This document shows positions 38,044 through 46,939 of a stretch of 64,000 nt of DNA, piece by piece (within the stretch, counting starts at the first letter, position 1; each line of letters starts with the position of its first letter). The position numbers and the translations under genes were made by a program. The DNA comes from Camelimonas lactis (GTDB lineage: Bacteria > Pseudomonadota > Alphaproteobacteria > Rhizobiales > Beijerinckiaceae): positions 107,276 through 171,275 of the forward strand of contig NZ_SLWL01000011.1 in assembly GCF_004342915.1 (NCBI RefSeq), written 5' to 3'. Under the pieces are notes generated by a model. That model searched no databases. It was not told where the DNA came from and saw only the letters and a list, made by a program, of their open reading frames with translations.

Positions 38044-38059
38044 ACGGTTCTTTTTATTT

Positions 38060-38110
38060 GACGCATTTTCTTCATGGAAAGTGGCCGCCACTTTTCCTGA
38101 AAATGCTTTC
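38060..38110. repeat. Palindromic intergenic repeat, copy B
   Basis: Outer arms GCATTTTC (38063-38070) and GAAAATGC (38099-38106); inner arms AAAGTGG (38078-38084) and CCACTTT (38088-38094) around CCG. Same outer ends as the copy at 23168, in the opposite orientation. It separates the zincin gene from leuD. Confidence 0.7.
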
Positions 38111-38138
38111 AGGCCGCGCTGGCGGCTGGAGAAACAGG

Positions 38139-38747
38139 ATGCAGAAGTTCACCACGCTGACGGGCGTCGCCGCCCCGCTGGAAATCATCAATGTCGACAC
38201 CGACATGATCATTCCCAAGCAGTATCTGAAAACCATCAAGCGCACCGGCCTCGGCACGGGTCTGTTCTCGGAGATGCGCTACAACGAGGACGGCTCCGAC
38301 AACCCGGACTTCGTGCTGAACAAGCCGGGCTACAAGGCGGCCACCATCCTTGTCGCCGGCGACAACTTCGGCTGCGGCTCCTCGCGCGAGCACGCCCCGT
38401 GGGCGCTGGTCGACTACGGCATCCGCTGCGTGATCTCCACGTCGTTCGCCGACATTTTCTACAACAACTGCTTCAACAACGGTCTGCTGCCGGCGATTGT
38501 CTCGCGCGAGGACCTGGACAAGCTGTTCGACGACGCCAATCGCGGCGCCAACGCCACCCTGACCATTGACCTGGAAGCCCAGGAAATCCGTGGCCCCGAT
38601 GGCGGCGTGGTGAAGTTCGAGATCGACCCGCAGCGCAAGCAAAAGCTGCTGAACGGCCTTGATGACATCGGCGAGACCGTGCATGCGCGCGGCCCCGCCA
38701 TCGACGCCTACGAACAGCGCATCGCCGGCAACCGCCCCTGGCTGTGA
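38139..38747 (+). CDS. leuD: 3-isopropylmalate dehydratase small subunit
   Basis: A 202-aa partner of LeuC. It begins [20 protein letters not shown] with [12 protein letters not shown], then has the swivelling-domain motif [16 protein letters not shown] and [16 protein letters not shown]. Start at 38139 follows GGAG. Separated from leuC by the zincin gene and a palindromic repeat. Confidence 0.96.
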   Translation: MQKFTTLTGVAAPLEIINVDTDMIIPKQYLKTIKRTGLGTGLFSEMRYNEDGSDNPDFVLNKPGYKAATILVAGDNFGCGSSREHAPWALVDYGIRCVISTSFADIFYNNCFNNGLLPAIVSREDLDKLFDDANRGANATLTIDLEAQEIRGPDGGVVKFEIDPQRKQKLLNGLDDIGETVHARGPAIDAYEQRIAGNRPWL

Positions 38748-38768
38748 GGCGTTCGCGCCCCTGATACA

Positions 38769-38794
38769 AAAACGCCCCCGCAAGGGGGCGTTTT
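38769..38794. terminator. Bidirectional terminator between leuD and aroB
   Basis: AAAACGCCCCC-GCAA-GGGGGCGTTTT, a perfect 11-bp stem with T tracts on both strands, between convergent genes. Confidence 0.92.
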
Positions 38795-38850
38795 CATTTG
38801 GGGTCACGCCTGCAACAGGGAGCGGCGGCCCGTTCGCCGGGGCAAACGGG

Positions 38851-40026
38851 TCAGACGCCGGGGCCGCCCGCCATATCGGCCTCCAGGAAGGCGCGCACGT
38901 CATCGCGCGGCATATTTTTGGCGATGAAGCTCTGGCCAATGCCCCGCGCCAGGATGAAGGTCAGGGCGCCGCGCGACACCTTCTTGTCCTGGGCCATGGC
39001 CTCGAGCACTTCATCCACCGTCCCGACGCCGCCAGGGATTTGGGCGGGATGCACCGGCAGGCCGGCGGCCGCCAGATGGCGGGCGACGCGATCGGCGTCA
39101 GCCGGGGCGCACAGGCCGAGCCGGGCGGAGAAGCGAAAGGCCTGGGCCATGCCGATGGCGACGCCCTCGCCATGAACCAGACGGGCCGAGTCATAGTGCG
39201 TCAGCCGCTCCAGGGCGTGGCCGAAGGTGTGGCCGAGGTTGAGCAGGGCCCGGTCGCCGGTTTCGGTTTCATCGCGGGCGACAACGGCGGCCTTGGCGGC
39301 GCAACTGGTCGCGACGGCGTATTCGCGGGCGTCGGTTCCATCATACACGCCCTGCCAGTTCTGTTCGCACCAGGCGAAGAACTCCGGCTGGTCGATCAGG
39401 CCGTATTTGGCCACCTCGGCGTAGCCGGCGCGGAGTTCGCGCACCGGCAGGGTGTCGAGCACAGCCGTGTCGGCCAGCACCAGCGACGGCTGGTAGAAGG
39501 CGCCGATCAGGTTCTTGCCATGGGGCGAGTTGATGCCGGTCTTGCCGCCCACCGAGGAATCGACCTGGGCCAGAAGCGAGGTCGGAACCTGGACGAAACG
39601 CACGCCGCGACGCACGATTGCCGCCGCGAAGCCAGCGAGATCACCGATGACGCCCCCGCCCAGGGCGACGACAATATCGCCACGCTCGATTTTCGCCGCC
39701 AGCAGCGCCTCGCAGACCTGCCCGACATGGTCCCAGCTCTTGGTGGCCTCCCCCGGCGGCAGCACGATGGTTTCCACCCGCTGGCCGGCCTGGGTGAGGC
39801 TGGCGCGGGCGCGTTCGCCCAGCACGCGATTCACATTCTCATCGGTGATGATCGCCACATTGGCGCCAGGCGCCAGCCGGGCGACGGCGCCGCCCAGGCC
39901 ATCAAGCAGGCCGCGGCCGATGCGAATGTCATAGGAGCGTTCAGCCAGCGCCACGCGGATCACGCGTTCGCCGCCATTGTCCGCCGTTTGCGCCTGCGCC
40001 GCCGCCGCGGAGGCCGCCGTCGTCAT
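38851..40026 (-). CDS. aroB: 3-dehydroquinate synthase
   Basis: A 391-aa enzyme making dehydroquinate from DAHP in the shikimate pathway. The NAD-binding GDIVVALGGGVIGDLAGFAA, the substrate and zinc motifs VPTSLLAQVDSSVGGKTGIN, RAGYAEVAKYGLI and LNLGHTFGHALE are intact. Its start codon overlaps the aroK stop by 4 bp, indicating translational coupling. Confidence 0.96.
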   Translation of the reverse strand: MTTAASAAAAQAQTADNGGERVIRVALAERSYDIRIGRGLLDGLGGAVARLAPGANVAIITDENVNRVLGERARASLTQAGQRVETIVLPPGEATKSWDHVGQVCEALLAAKIERGDIVVALGGGVIGDLAGFAAAIVRRGVRFVQVPTSLLAQVDSSVGGKTGINSPHGKNLIGAFYQPSLVLADTAVLDTLPVRELRAGYAEVAKYGLIDQPEFFAWCEQNWQGVYDGTDAREYAVATSCAAKAAVVARDETETGDRALLNLGHTFGHALERLTHYDSARLVHGEGVAIGMAQAFRFSARLGLCAPADADRVARHLAAAGLPVHPAQIPGGVGTVDEVLEAMAQDKKVSRGALTFILARGIGQSFIAKNMPRDDVRAFLEADMAGGPGV

Positions 40027-40643
40027 GCCCGGGTGTCCTTCTCGATAGGCCGGATGCCCGGCAGATAATCCAGCACCGCCGCGATCACGTCATCGACGAC
40101 GACCTCGTGCGGGCTTTCGTGGGAATGCACGGTGAGGTCGGCCTCGGCGTAAACCGGATAGCGCTCGTCCATCAGCCGGCGCATGGCCCCTTCCGGGTCC
40201 GGCGTCTGCAGCAGCGGCCGGTTGCCGCGCTTGCGCACCCGCTTCATCAGCACGTCCAGATCAGCTTTCAGCCAGACGGAGATGCCCCGGGCGCGCACCA
40301 GGGCGCGGGTGGTGGTGTCCATGAAGGCGCCGCCGCCGGTGGCCAGAACATGGCCGCCCTCGGCCAGCAGCCGGGCGATCACCCGGCGCTCGCCATCGCG
40401 AAAATACGGTTCGCCATGGGCGGCGAAAATCTCGGGAATGGTCTTGCCGGCGGCGCGCTCGATCTCGGCGTCCGCATCGACGAACGGCAGATCGAGCCGG
40501 GCGGCCAGCCGGCGGCCAACCGTGCTCTTGCCACAGCCCATCAGGCCAACCAGAACCAGGGAGCGTCCGCGCAGGCCACGGCGCAGCCGCTCGTAATCGG
40601 CGGAGGCGTCCGGTCTTTCAGCGGAAGTCTGTTGCAACGTCAT
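40023..40643 (-). CDS. aroK: Shikimate kinase
   Basis: A 206-aa kinase phosphorylating shikimate. Walker A is GLMGCGKST at 33-41, with the shikimate-binding DADAEIER and VLATGGGAFM. The LID region has GNRPLLQTPDP. The ATG at 40643 gives the usual aroK start with an N-terminal extension of about 25 residues; a longer frame to 40766 is unlikely. Overlaps aroB by 4 bp. Confidence 0.94.
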   Translation of the reverse strand: MTLQQTSAERPDASADYERLRRGLRGRSLVLVGLMGCGKSTVGRRLAARLDLPFVDADAEIERAAGKTIPEIFAAHGEPYFRDGERRVIARLLAEGGHVLATGGGAFMDTTTRALVRARGISVWLKADLDVLMKRVRKRGNRPLLQTPDPEGAMRRLMDERYPVYAEADLTVHSHESPHEVVVDDVIAAVLDYLPGIRPIEKDTRA

Positions 40644-40825
40644 GGGCTGTCGATACCATGCCTTCACGAAACTGTCTTGCCGTGACTGGTCCGCGCGCCC
40701 GCCCCGAACCGGGAAAATCTGGCGAAAATCGCGGGCGTTAACTGTTTGCTGCCAGACGGGCCGCAATATGGGCCAGGCGCCCGCATGCGCCTGTTTTCCG
40801 CCAGGATCGCCGCCCGGGGGGCCGG

Positions 40826-40996
40826 ATGCCGACGCTTTTTCGCCTATTGGCCATTCTCGCCGTCGCCGGCGCGGTGGTCGCGGCCGCCATGACGGCGCTG
40901 GCCACCCTGGTCACGCCGACGCCGCGCGAAATCACCACCACGATCCGGTTGCCGGCGGACAACAAAGCCCCCACAGGAGCCGGCCATGCGCGCTGA
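40826..40996 (+). CDS. 56-aa single-helix membrane protein upstream of xerD
   Basis: A small reading frame translating MPTLFRLLAILAVAGAVVAA and then AMTALATLVTPTPREITTTI with a short polar tail. One N-terminal membrane helix followed by a periplasmic tail of about 30 residues. It overlaps the xerD start by 11 bp in another frame, which suggests coupled translation. G/C-ending codons and the hydrophobic pattern support coding. Small helix proteins often precede xerD in related bacteria, as far as I recall. Function unknown. Confidence 0.6.
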   Translation: MPTLFRLLAILAVAGAVVAAAMTALATLVTPTPREITTTIRLPADNKAPTGAGHAR

Positions 40997-42020
40997 CGCC
41001 GCTGTTGACCTGTTTCTCGACATGCTCGCATCGGAGCGCGGCGCCGCCGCCAATACGCTCGACGCCTATCGTCGCGATCTCGACGATTATACGGAATTTC
41101 TCGCTGGCGAGGGGCTGTCGCCGGTCGACGCCGACGCCAGCGCCGTGCGCCGCTGGATCGCCGACCTGCATGAACGCGGCCTGAAGGCCTCGTCGGCGGC
41201 CCGACGGCTCTCCGCCGCCCGCCAGCTGCACAAGTTTCTGTACAGCGAAGGCGAGCGGGCCGACGACCCCACCATCGCCATCGATGGGCCAAAACTGGGC
41301 CGGCCGTTGCCAAAAGTGCTGTCGATCGCCGAGGTGGACAGGCTGCTGGCGACGGCGCGGGAGGGCCTGGGTGATCCCGGGCGGCCGCGCCTGGCGCGGC
41401 TGCGCGCCGCGCGCATGAGCTGCCTCCTCGAACTGCTCTACGCCACCGGCATGCGTGTTTCTGAACTGGTGTCGCTGCCGGCCTCGGCCGCGAACACCCG
41501 CGAGCGCTTTCTGGTGGTGACGGGCAAGGGCCGCAAGGAGCGGTTGGCGCCCCTCACCGACGCGGCCCGCGCCGCCATGCAACGCTGGCGGGAGGCGGCG
41601 CAGGAAGCCGCCGCCCCCCAGGCGTCCGGCGCGCCGCCTGACCCGCCGCAGGCCGCGGAGAACGCGGCGGCGGAAAAACCGGCCCCCAGGCGGGGGCGAC
41701 CAAGGAAACCGCCGGCGCCGGCGCCGGCCAGTCCCTGGCTGTTCCCGTCCGACAGCGCCAGCGGTCATCTGACCCGCCAGGCCTTCGCCCGCGACCTGAA
41801 GGACGTCGCCGCCGCCGCGGGCATTGATCCGGCGCGGATCAGCCCGCATGTGCTTCGCCACGCTTTCGCCAGCCATCTGCTGCACAATGGGGCTGATCTG
41901 CGTATTGTGCAGGAACTGCTTGGCCACGCCGACATCGCCACGACCCAAATCTACACCCATATACTGGATGAACGGCTGAAATCCGTGGTGCGTGACCTGC
42001 ACCCCCTCGCCCGCGGCTGA
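40986..42020 (+). CDS. xerD: Tyrosine recombinase XerD with AT-hook-like insertion
   Basis: A 344-aa site-specific recombinase that resolves chromosome dimers with XerC. N-terminal SAM-like domain 1-105. Catalytic residues: R157 (GMRVSE), K181 (GKGRKE), H288 and R291 (SPHVLRHAF), H314 (LLGHAD) and nucleophile Tyr323. Between the K181 strand and H288 there is a Pro/Ala-rich insertion of about 45 residues (205-249) containing RRGRPRKPP, a textbook AT-hook. This makes the protein longer than the usual 300 aa. Start 40986 overlaps the small membrane-protein gene. Confidence 0.93.
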   Translation: MRADAAVDLFLDMLASERGAAANTLDAYRRDLDDYTEFLAGEGLSPVDADASAVRRWIADLHERGLKASSAARRLSAARQLHKFLYSEGERADDPTIAIDGPKLGRPLPKVLSIAEVDRLLATAREGLGDPGRPRLARLRAARMSCLLELLYATGMRVSELVSLPASAANTRERFLVVTGKGRKERLAPLTDAARAAMQRWREAAQEAAAPQASGAPPDPPQAAENAAAEKPAPRRGRPRKPPAPAPASPWLFPSDSASGHLTRQAFARDLKDVAAAAGIDPARISPHVLRHAFASHLLHNGADLRIVQELLGHADIATTQIYTHILDERLKSVVRDLHPLARG

Positions 42021-42050
42021 CCGATGCGGGCGCGAACATTACAAAATGCT

Positions 42051-42079
42051 CATTTGACACGCAATTTGGGCATTTGACA
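42051..42079. repeat. CATTTGACA repeated with 20-bp period
   Basis: CATTTGACA occurs at 42051-42059 and again at 42071-42079, on the same face of the helix, upstream of the RND efflux genes. It could be a pair of regulator half-sites or overlapping -35 elements. The remaining gap 42021-42300 shows no gene. Confidence 0.5.
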
Positions 42080-42300
42080 TGAAGGCGCCTGATATCAGCG
42101 CCAGCGTGGACCCAGGGGAGCCAGGAGACCCCGGGGGCCCCAGGGGACGGCCCGCGCTGGCGAAACCTGCAGCAAAGTTGCTTTTGCGCGCTGGCAAGGT
42201 TGTCATGCGCCACAGGGGCTGAAGCGCCGGCTTTTCCGGGCGTCGCCCGATCACACGTGGGGGCCTGACGCCCCATAGCCCCCGAAGGGACCGGAATCCG

Positions 42301-43518
42301 ATGCGCTTGCGCCCTGTTGTCATCGCCCTGGCCATCGCCGCTGTCGCCGGCGGCGGCTGGTATTACGTCCAGCGTCAGGGCGGGGCCGGCAAAACCGCGG
42401 AAAACCACCGGCAGGCCGGCAGGTCTGGCGTGGCGGTGATCACGACCGCCGCGACCTCCGAAACCTTCCCCGTGCGCCGCCGCGCCATCGGCGTCATTGA
42501 AACGCCAGCCTCGGTCGTCGTGCGTTCGCGCATCGCCAGCCAGATCATCGAGCAGCACATCCAGGACGGACAGATGGTGAAGGCGGGCGATCCGCTGTTC
42601 ACCCTGGACGACAAGGAAGCCCGCGCCGCCGTGGCGCGCGATGAGGCGGCCGTGGCCCGCGACACCGCCCTGCTCGCCCGCGCCAACGCCGACCAGGATC
42701 GCGTCAGGCAGCTGGCGGCGCGCAACGCGGCCGCCCAGTCGCAGGTGGACCTCGCCGTCGCCAACGCCCGCAGCGCCGCCGCCGCGCTCGCCGGCTCGCA
42801 GGCGGCGCTGGCCGCGAGCAAGCTTCAGCTTGGCTATACGAAAATCACCGCGCCCATGGCCGGCCGCATTGGCGCCGTGCGCGTTCCACCGGGCAATCTG
42901 GTCGGGGCCGGCGACCTCTCGGGCCAGGGACTGGTGACCATCACCCAGATCCAGCCCGTGCGCGTCACCTTCACGCTGCCGGAGCGCGACCTCGCCGCCC
43001 TGCGCGCGGTGATGCTCCGGCAGCCGCCGATGGTGCGGGTGATGTCGCCGAACTCCGGGGAGGAGCTGGCGAACAGCGTGGTGGACTTCGTCGACAACGC
43101 CGTCGACACCGGCTCCGGCACCATCGTCGCCCGCGCCACCTTCCCCAACAGGGACCTGCGGCTGTGGCCGGGCATGTTCGTCGACGTGGCGCTGGACCTG
43201 GACCAGCGACCGGACACGACCGTCGTGCCGACCGTGGCCGTTCAGCAGGGCCAGGACTCACCCTTCGTTTATGTGGTGGGCCGGGACGGCAAGGTTGACT
43301 CGCGACCCGTCAAGGTGTTCGCGGCGCTGGAGGGGCGCACCGCCATCAGCAGCGGCGTCAGTCCCGGCGAGCATGTGATCGTCGAGGGCCAGCAGCGGGT
43401 CGGGCCCGGCGTGCGGGTGAACGAAACCCTGCGGGCGCCCGACAAGAGCGCGGAAAAGGAAGACCTGGCCCGGACGGGGGCGCCGCGCGCGCCGGCTGAC
43501 AGGGCCAATCCGACCTGA
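42301..43518 (+). CDS. RND efflux periplasmic adaptor subunit
   Basis: A 405-aa membrane-fusion protein of a tripartite pump. One N-terminal anchor helix (VVIALAIAAVAGGGWYYVQ), split lipoyl domain halves IIEQHIQDGQMVKAGDPLF and KITAPMAGRIGAVRVPPGN, a short alpha-helical hairpin between them, and a beta-barrel domain to about 330. It resembles the MdtA/AcrA branch. It sits directly before the pump gene. No TetR-type regulator or outer-membrane channel gene is adjacent. Confidence 0.92.
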   Translation: MRLRPVVIALAIAAVAGGGWYYVQRQGGAGKTAENHRQAGRSGVAVITTAATSETFPVRRRAIGVIETPASVVVRSRIASQIIEQHIQDGQMVKAGDPLFTLDDKEARAAVARDEAAVARDTALLARANADQDRVRQLAARNAAAQSQVDLAVANARSAAAALAGSQAALAASKLQLGYTKITAPMAGRIGAVRVPPGNLVGAGDLSGQGLVTITQIQPVRVTFTLPERDLAALRAVMLRQPPMVRVMSPNSGEELANSVVDFVDNAVDTGSGTIVARATFPNRDLRLWPGMFVDVALDLDQRPDTTVVPTVAVQQGQDSPFVYVVGRDGKVDSRPVKVFAALEGRTAISSGVSPGEHVIVEGQQRVGPGVRVNETLRAPDKSAEKEDLARTGAPRAPADRANPT

Positions 43519-43646
43519 GCGCAGCGGAACCCGGCGGGAGCCAGGGTTTCGCCCGACGACTTTGATTTAACCGCGACTTCCCCGATGGCGCGACCCGCTC
43601 CGTCCGGGACCAGCGCGGCGGCGCGCGGCGCCAGGAGCAAGGCGAC

Positions 43647-46600
43647 GTGAACATTTCAGAATTCTGCATTCGCCGGCCTGTCGCCACCATCCTGATGTGC
43701 GCGGCGTTGCTTGTTGGCGGCCTGTTCGCCTACCGGCAGTTGCCGGTGGCGGCGTTGCCGCGCACGGACTTTCCGGTCATTTCCGTAACCGCCACCCTGC
43801 CCGGCGCCTCGCCGGACACCATGGCGAACTCGGTGGCGACGCCGCTGATCAAGCAGTTCGCCACCATCGCCGGCATTGACCAGATCACCACCACCAATTC
43901 GCTCGGCTCCAGCACGATCAATATCCAGTTCGACCTGAACCGGAATATCGACGCGGCGGCGGCCGACGTTCAGGCGGCGCTCACCGCCGCCCAGCGGCGA
44001 CTGCCGGTGGAAATGACCACCCTGCCGAGCTTCCGCAAGGTTAACCCGGCCGACGCGCCGGTGCTGCTGCTGGCGCTGACCAGTTCGACGCTGCCGCTGC
44101 CGGAGCTGGACCGCTTCGCCCAGCAGGTGATTTCCCCGGCGGTCTCGACGGTGAACGGCGTCGCCCAGTTGCTGGTGTTCGGCTCGCAGAAATTCGCCGT
44201 GCGGGTGCAGGTGGACGCCAACGCCCTGGCGGCGCGCGGCATCGGCCTTGACCAGTTGCAGCAGGCCATCGCCGCCGCCAATTCCTCAACGCCGGTCGGC
44301 ACCATCGACAACGACCAGCAGAGCATCACCATCCAGACCAACACGCAGATGATGCGGGCGGCCCAGTTCCGCGACATCATCGTGTCTTACGCCAACGGCC
44401 GGCCGGTGCGGCTGCGCGACGTGGCCAACGTCATCGACTCGGTGGAGAACAACAAGACCGCCAGCACCTATGACGGGGTGCGCTCGATCGTGCTCGCCGT
44501 CTACCGCCAGCCCGACGCCAACACGGTGGAGGTGGTGGACCGGGTGAAGGCGATGCTGCCGGCTTTCCAGGCGCAATTGCCGCCGGCGGCGCAACTGCAC
44601 ACGCTGATCGACCGCTCCGTCTCGATCCGCGAGGCGGTCGCCGACGTGCAGTTCACGCTCTATCTGATCATCGCGCTGGTGGTGCTGGTGATCCTGCTGT
44701 TCCTGCGCCGGATCTACGCCACCATCATTCCCAGCCTAGCCGTGCCGATCTCGCTGATCGGCGCCTATGGGGCCATGTATCTGTTCGGCTTCTCCATCAA
44801 CAATATCTCGCTGCTGGCGTTGACGCTTGCGGTGGGCCTTGTCGTCGACGACGCCATCGTGATGGTGGAGAACATCTACCGCCACATGGAGGAATACGGG
44901 AAATCCGCGTGGGAGGCGGCGCTCGACGGTTCGCGGGAGATCGGCTTCACCATCGTGTCGATGACCCTGTCGCTGATCGCCGTGTTCATTCCGGTGCTGC
45001 TGATGGGCGGCGTGGTCGGGCGGGTGTTCAACGAATTCGCCATCGTGGTGTCGTGCGCCCTTTTGGCCTCGGCTTTCGTGTCGCTGACGCTGACGCCGAT
45101 GCTGTGCGCCCGCATCCTGCCGCCGCCGCTGACCCATGAGGAGGCGCGCGCCGGCCTCGCCGGCCTGCTGGAGCGCGGCTTCGACGCCATGCTCTCCGCC
45201 TATGACCGCACGCTCCAGGCGGCGCTGCGGGCCAAGCCGGTCACCTTTACGGTGTTCATCATCACGGTTATCGCCACCGTGTGGATGTTCATCACCATCC
45301 CGAAGGGGTTCTTCCCGACCGAGGACATCAGCCAGCTCAACTTCAACACCGAGGCGCGCCAGGATATCTCGCTGCAGGAGATGGCCGGCCTGCAACGGCG
45401 GGTCGAGGATGTGTTCCGCAATTCGCCGCACGTGGCGCACGTGGCTTCGGTGATCGGCGCCACCGGCGGCACCCTCAACCAGGGGCGCGGCTTCGTCGAA
45501 CTGAAGCCAAAGACCGCGCGTGGCCATCTGGACCAGGTGCTCGCGGACCTGCGCCGCGAACTGGCCAGGATCCCGGGCATCACCACCTTCGTCACGCCAA
45601 CCCAGAACCTGCGCTTTGGCGCGACGCGTTCGCGCAGCCAGTACCAGTTCGTCATGCAGGGCCTGAACCAGGACGAACTGTATGGCTGGGCGACGAAAAT
45701 GGCCGACGCGTTGCGGCGCGACCGCCTGTTTCTCGACGTCGCCTCCGATTTGCAGATCAATGCGCTGCAATCAACCCTGACGGTGGACCGCGACAAGGCG
45801 CTGGCGCTGGGCGTCGACGCCGACCGGCTGCGCTCCACGCTTTACGGCGGCTTCGGCGCCCGGCAGATATCGACGATCTACAGCACCGGCGACAGCTACC
45901 AGGTGATCCTGCAGTTCGACCCCGGCATGCAGTGGAGCGACGAGCTGCTCGACACGGTGCGGGTGCGTTCGGCCAGCGGCAAGCTGGTTCCCGTCGGCGC
46001 CTTCGCGCGCATCGACCGCACGGTCGGCGCCCTGTCGGTAAACCAGCTCGGCCAGCTTCCCGCCGTCACCCTGTCGTTCAACCTGCCGGCGGGGGTCTCG
46101 CTGGGCGACGCCACCAATCGGATCGACGCCATCAAGCAGGGCATGAACCTGCCGGAGACGATCTCGACCACCTGGTCGGGCGACGCCAGCATCTTCCAGG
46201 CGGCGCTGGGCAACCAGGGGCTGCTGCTGCTGGCGGCGGTGCTGACCATCTACATCGTGCTGGGCATGCTCTACGAGAGCTTCATCCATCCCTTCACGAT
46301 CCTCACCGGCCTGCCCTCGGCGGCCGTGGGGGCGCTGATCTCCCTTGAAATTTTCGGCATGGATCTCAGCGTCATCGCCATGATCGGCATCCTGATGCTG
46401 ATCGGCATCGTCAAGAAGAACGCCATCATGATGATCGACGTGGCGTTGCAGTTGCAGCGCGGCGGCGAAACGCCGGAACAGGCGATCTACAAGGCGTGTC
46501 TGATGCGTTTCCGGCCGATCATGATGACCACGCTGGCGGCGCTGATCGGCACGCTGCCGATCGCCATCGGCCATGGACCCAGCGCCGAGCTGCGCCAGCC

Positions 46601-46766
46601 GCTGGGCGTCGCCGTGGTCGGCGGCCTGCTGCTGTCCCAGTTGCTGACCCTGTACATCACGCCGGTGCTGTACATCTACATGGAGCGCCTTTCCGACGCG
46701 ACGGGCGCCGGTTTCGCCCGGCTTCGGCGCAAAAAGCCACCGGCCGCGCGCACGCCGGCGCAATAG
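43647..46766 (+). CDS. RND efflux pump permease (AcrB/MdtB type)
   Basis: A 1039-aa proton-driven multidrug exporter. Twelve helices with two large periplasmic loops. The proton-relay Asp pair is in TLAVGLVVDDAIVMVENIYR, and the relay Lys in MLIGIVKKNAIMMIDVALQL. The HAE1-like segment RRPVATILMCAALLVGGLF opens the protein. GTG start at 43647 follows AGGAG. The pump must borrow an outer-membrane channel from elsewhere. Confidence 0.94.
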   Translation: MNISEFCIRRPVATILMCAALLVGGLFAYRQLPVAALPRTDFPVISVTATLPGASPDTMANSVATPLIKQFATIAGIDQITTTNSLGSSTINIQFDLNRNIDAAAADVQAALTAAQRRLPVEMTTLPSFRKVNPADAPVLLLALTSSTLPLPELDRFAQQVISPAVSTVNGVAQLLVFGSQKFAVRVQVDANALAARGIGLDQLQQAIAAANSSTPVGTIDNDQQSITIQTNTQMMRAAQFRDIIVSYANGRPVRLRDVANVIDSVENNKTASTYDGVRSIVLAVYRQPDANTVEVVDRVKAMLPAFQAQLPPAAQLHTLIDRSVSIREAVADVQFTLYLIIALVVLVILLFLRRIYATIIPSLAVPISLIGAYGAMYLFGFSINNISLLALTLAVGLVVDDAIVMVENIYRHMEEYGKSAWEAALDGSREIGFTIVSMTLSLIAVFIPVLLMGGVVGRVFNEFAIVVSCALLASAFVSLTLTPMLCARILPPPLTHEEARAGLAGLLERGFDAMLSAYDRTLQAALRAKPVTFTVFIITVIATVWMFITIPKGFFPTEDISQLNFNTEARQDISLQEMAGLQRRVEDVFRNSPHVAHVASVIGATGGTLNQGRGFVELKPKTARGHLDQVLADLRRELARIPGITTFVTPTQNLRFGATRSRSQYQFVMQGLNQDELYGWATKMADALRRDRLFLDVASDLQINALQSTLTVDRDKALALGVDADRLRSTLYGGFGARQISTIYSTGDSYQVILQFDPGMQWSDELLDTVRVRSASGKLVPVGAFARIDRTVGALSVNQLGQLPAVTLSFNLPAGVSLGDATNRIDAIKQGMNLPETISTTWSGDASIFQAALGNQGLLLLAAVLTIYIVLGMLYESFIHPFTILTGLPSAAVGALISLEIFGMDLSVIAMIGILMLIGIVKKNAIMMIDVALQLQRGGETPEQAIYKACLMRFRPIMMTTLAALIGTLPIAIGHGPSAELRQPLGVAVVGGLLLSQLLTLYITPVLYIYMERLSDATGAGFARLRRKKPPAARTPAQ

Positions 46767-46939
46767 CGCCGCCACACAAATTCCGCCATTGTCATGCGTC
46801 ACAAGGATTTTCCGGGATAACCCCGCCCTTCCGGCCTGACAGTCCGCGTTGGCAGACGGCGCGAGGCTGACGCGATGCCCCCATCGCGGTGGTTCCGGCG
46901 GCGCCGGAAGGGATGTCCACGCGTCAGACGGGAGCAGGC

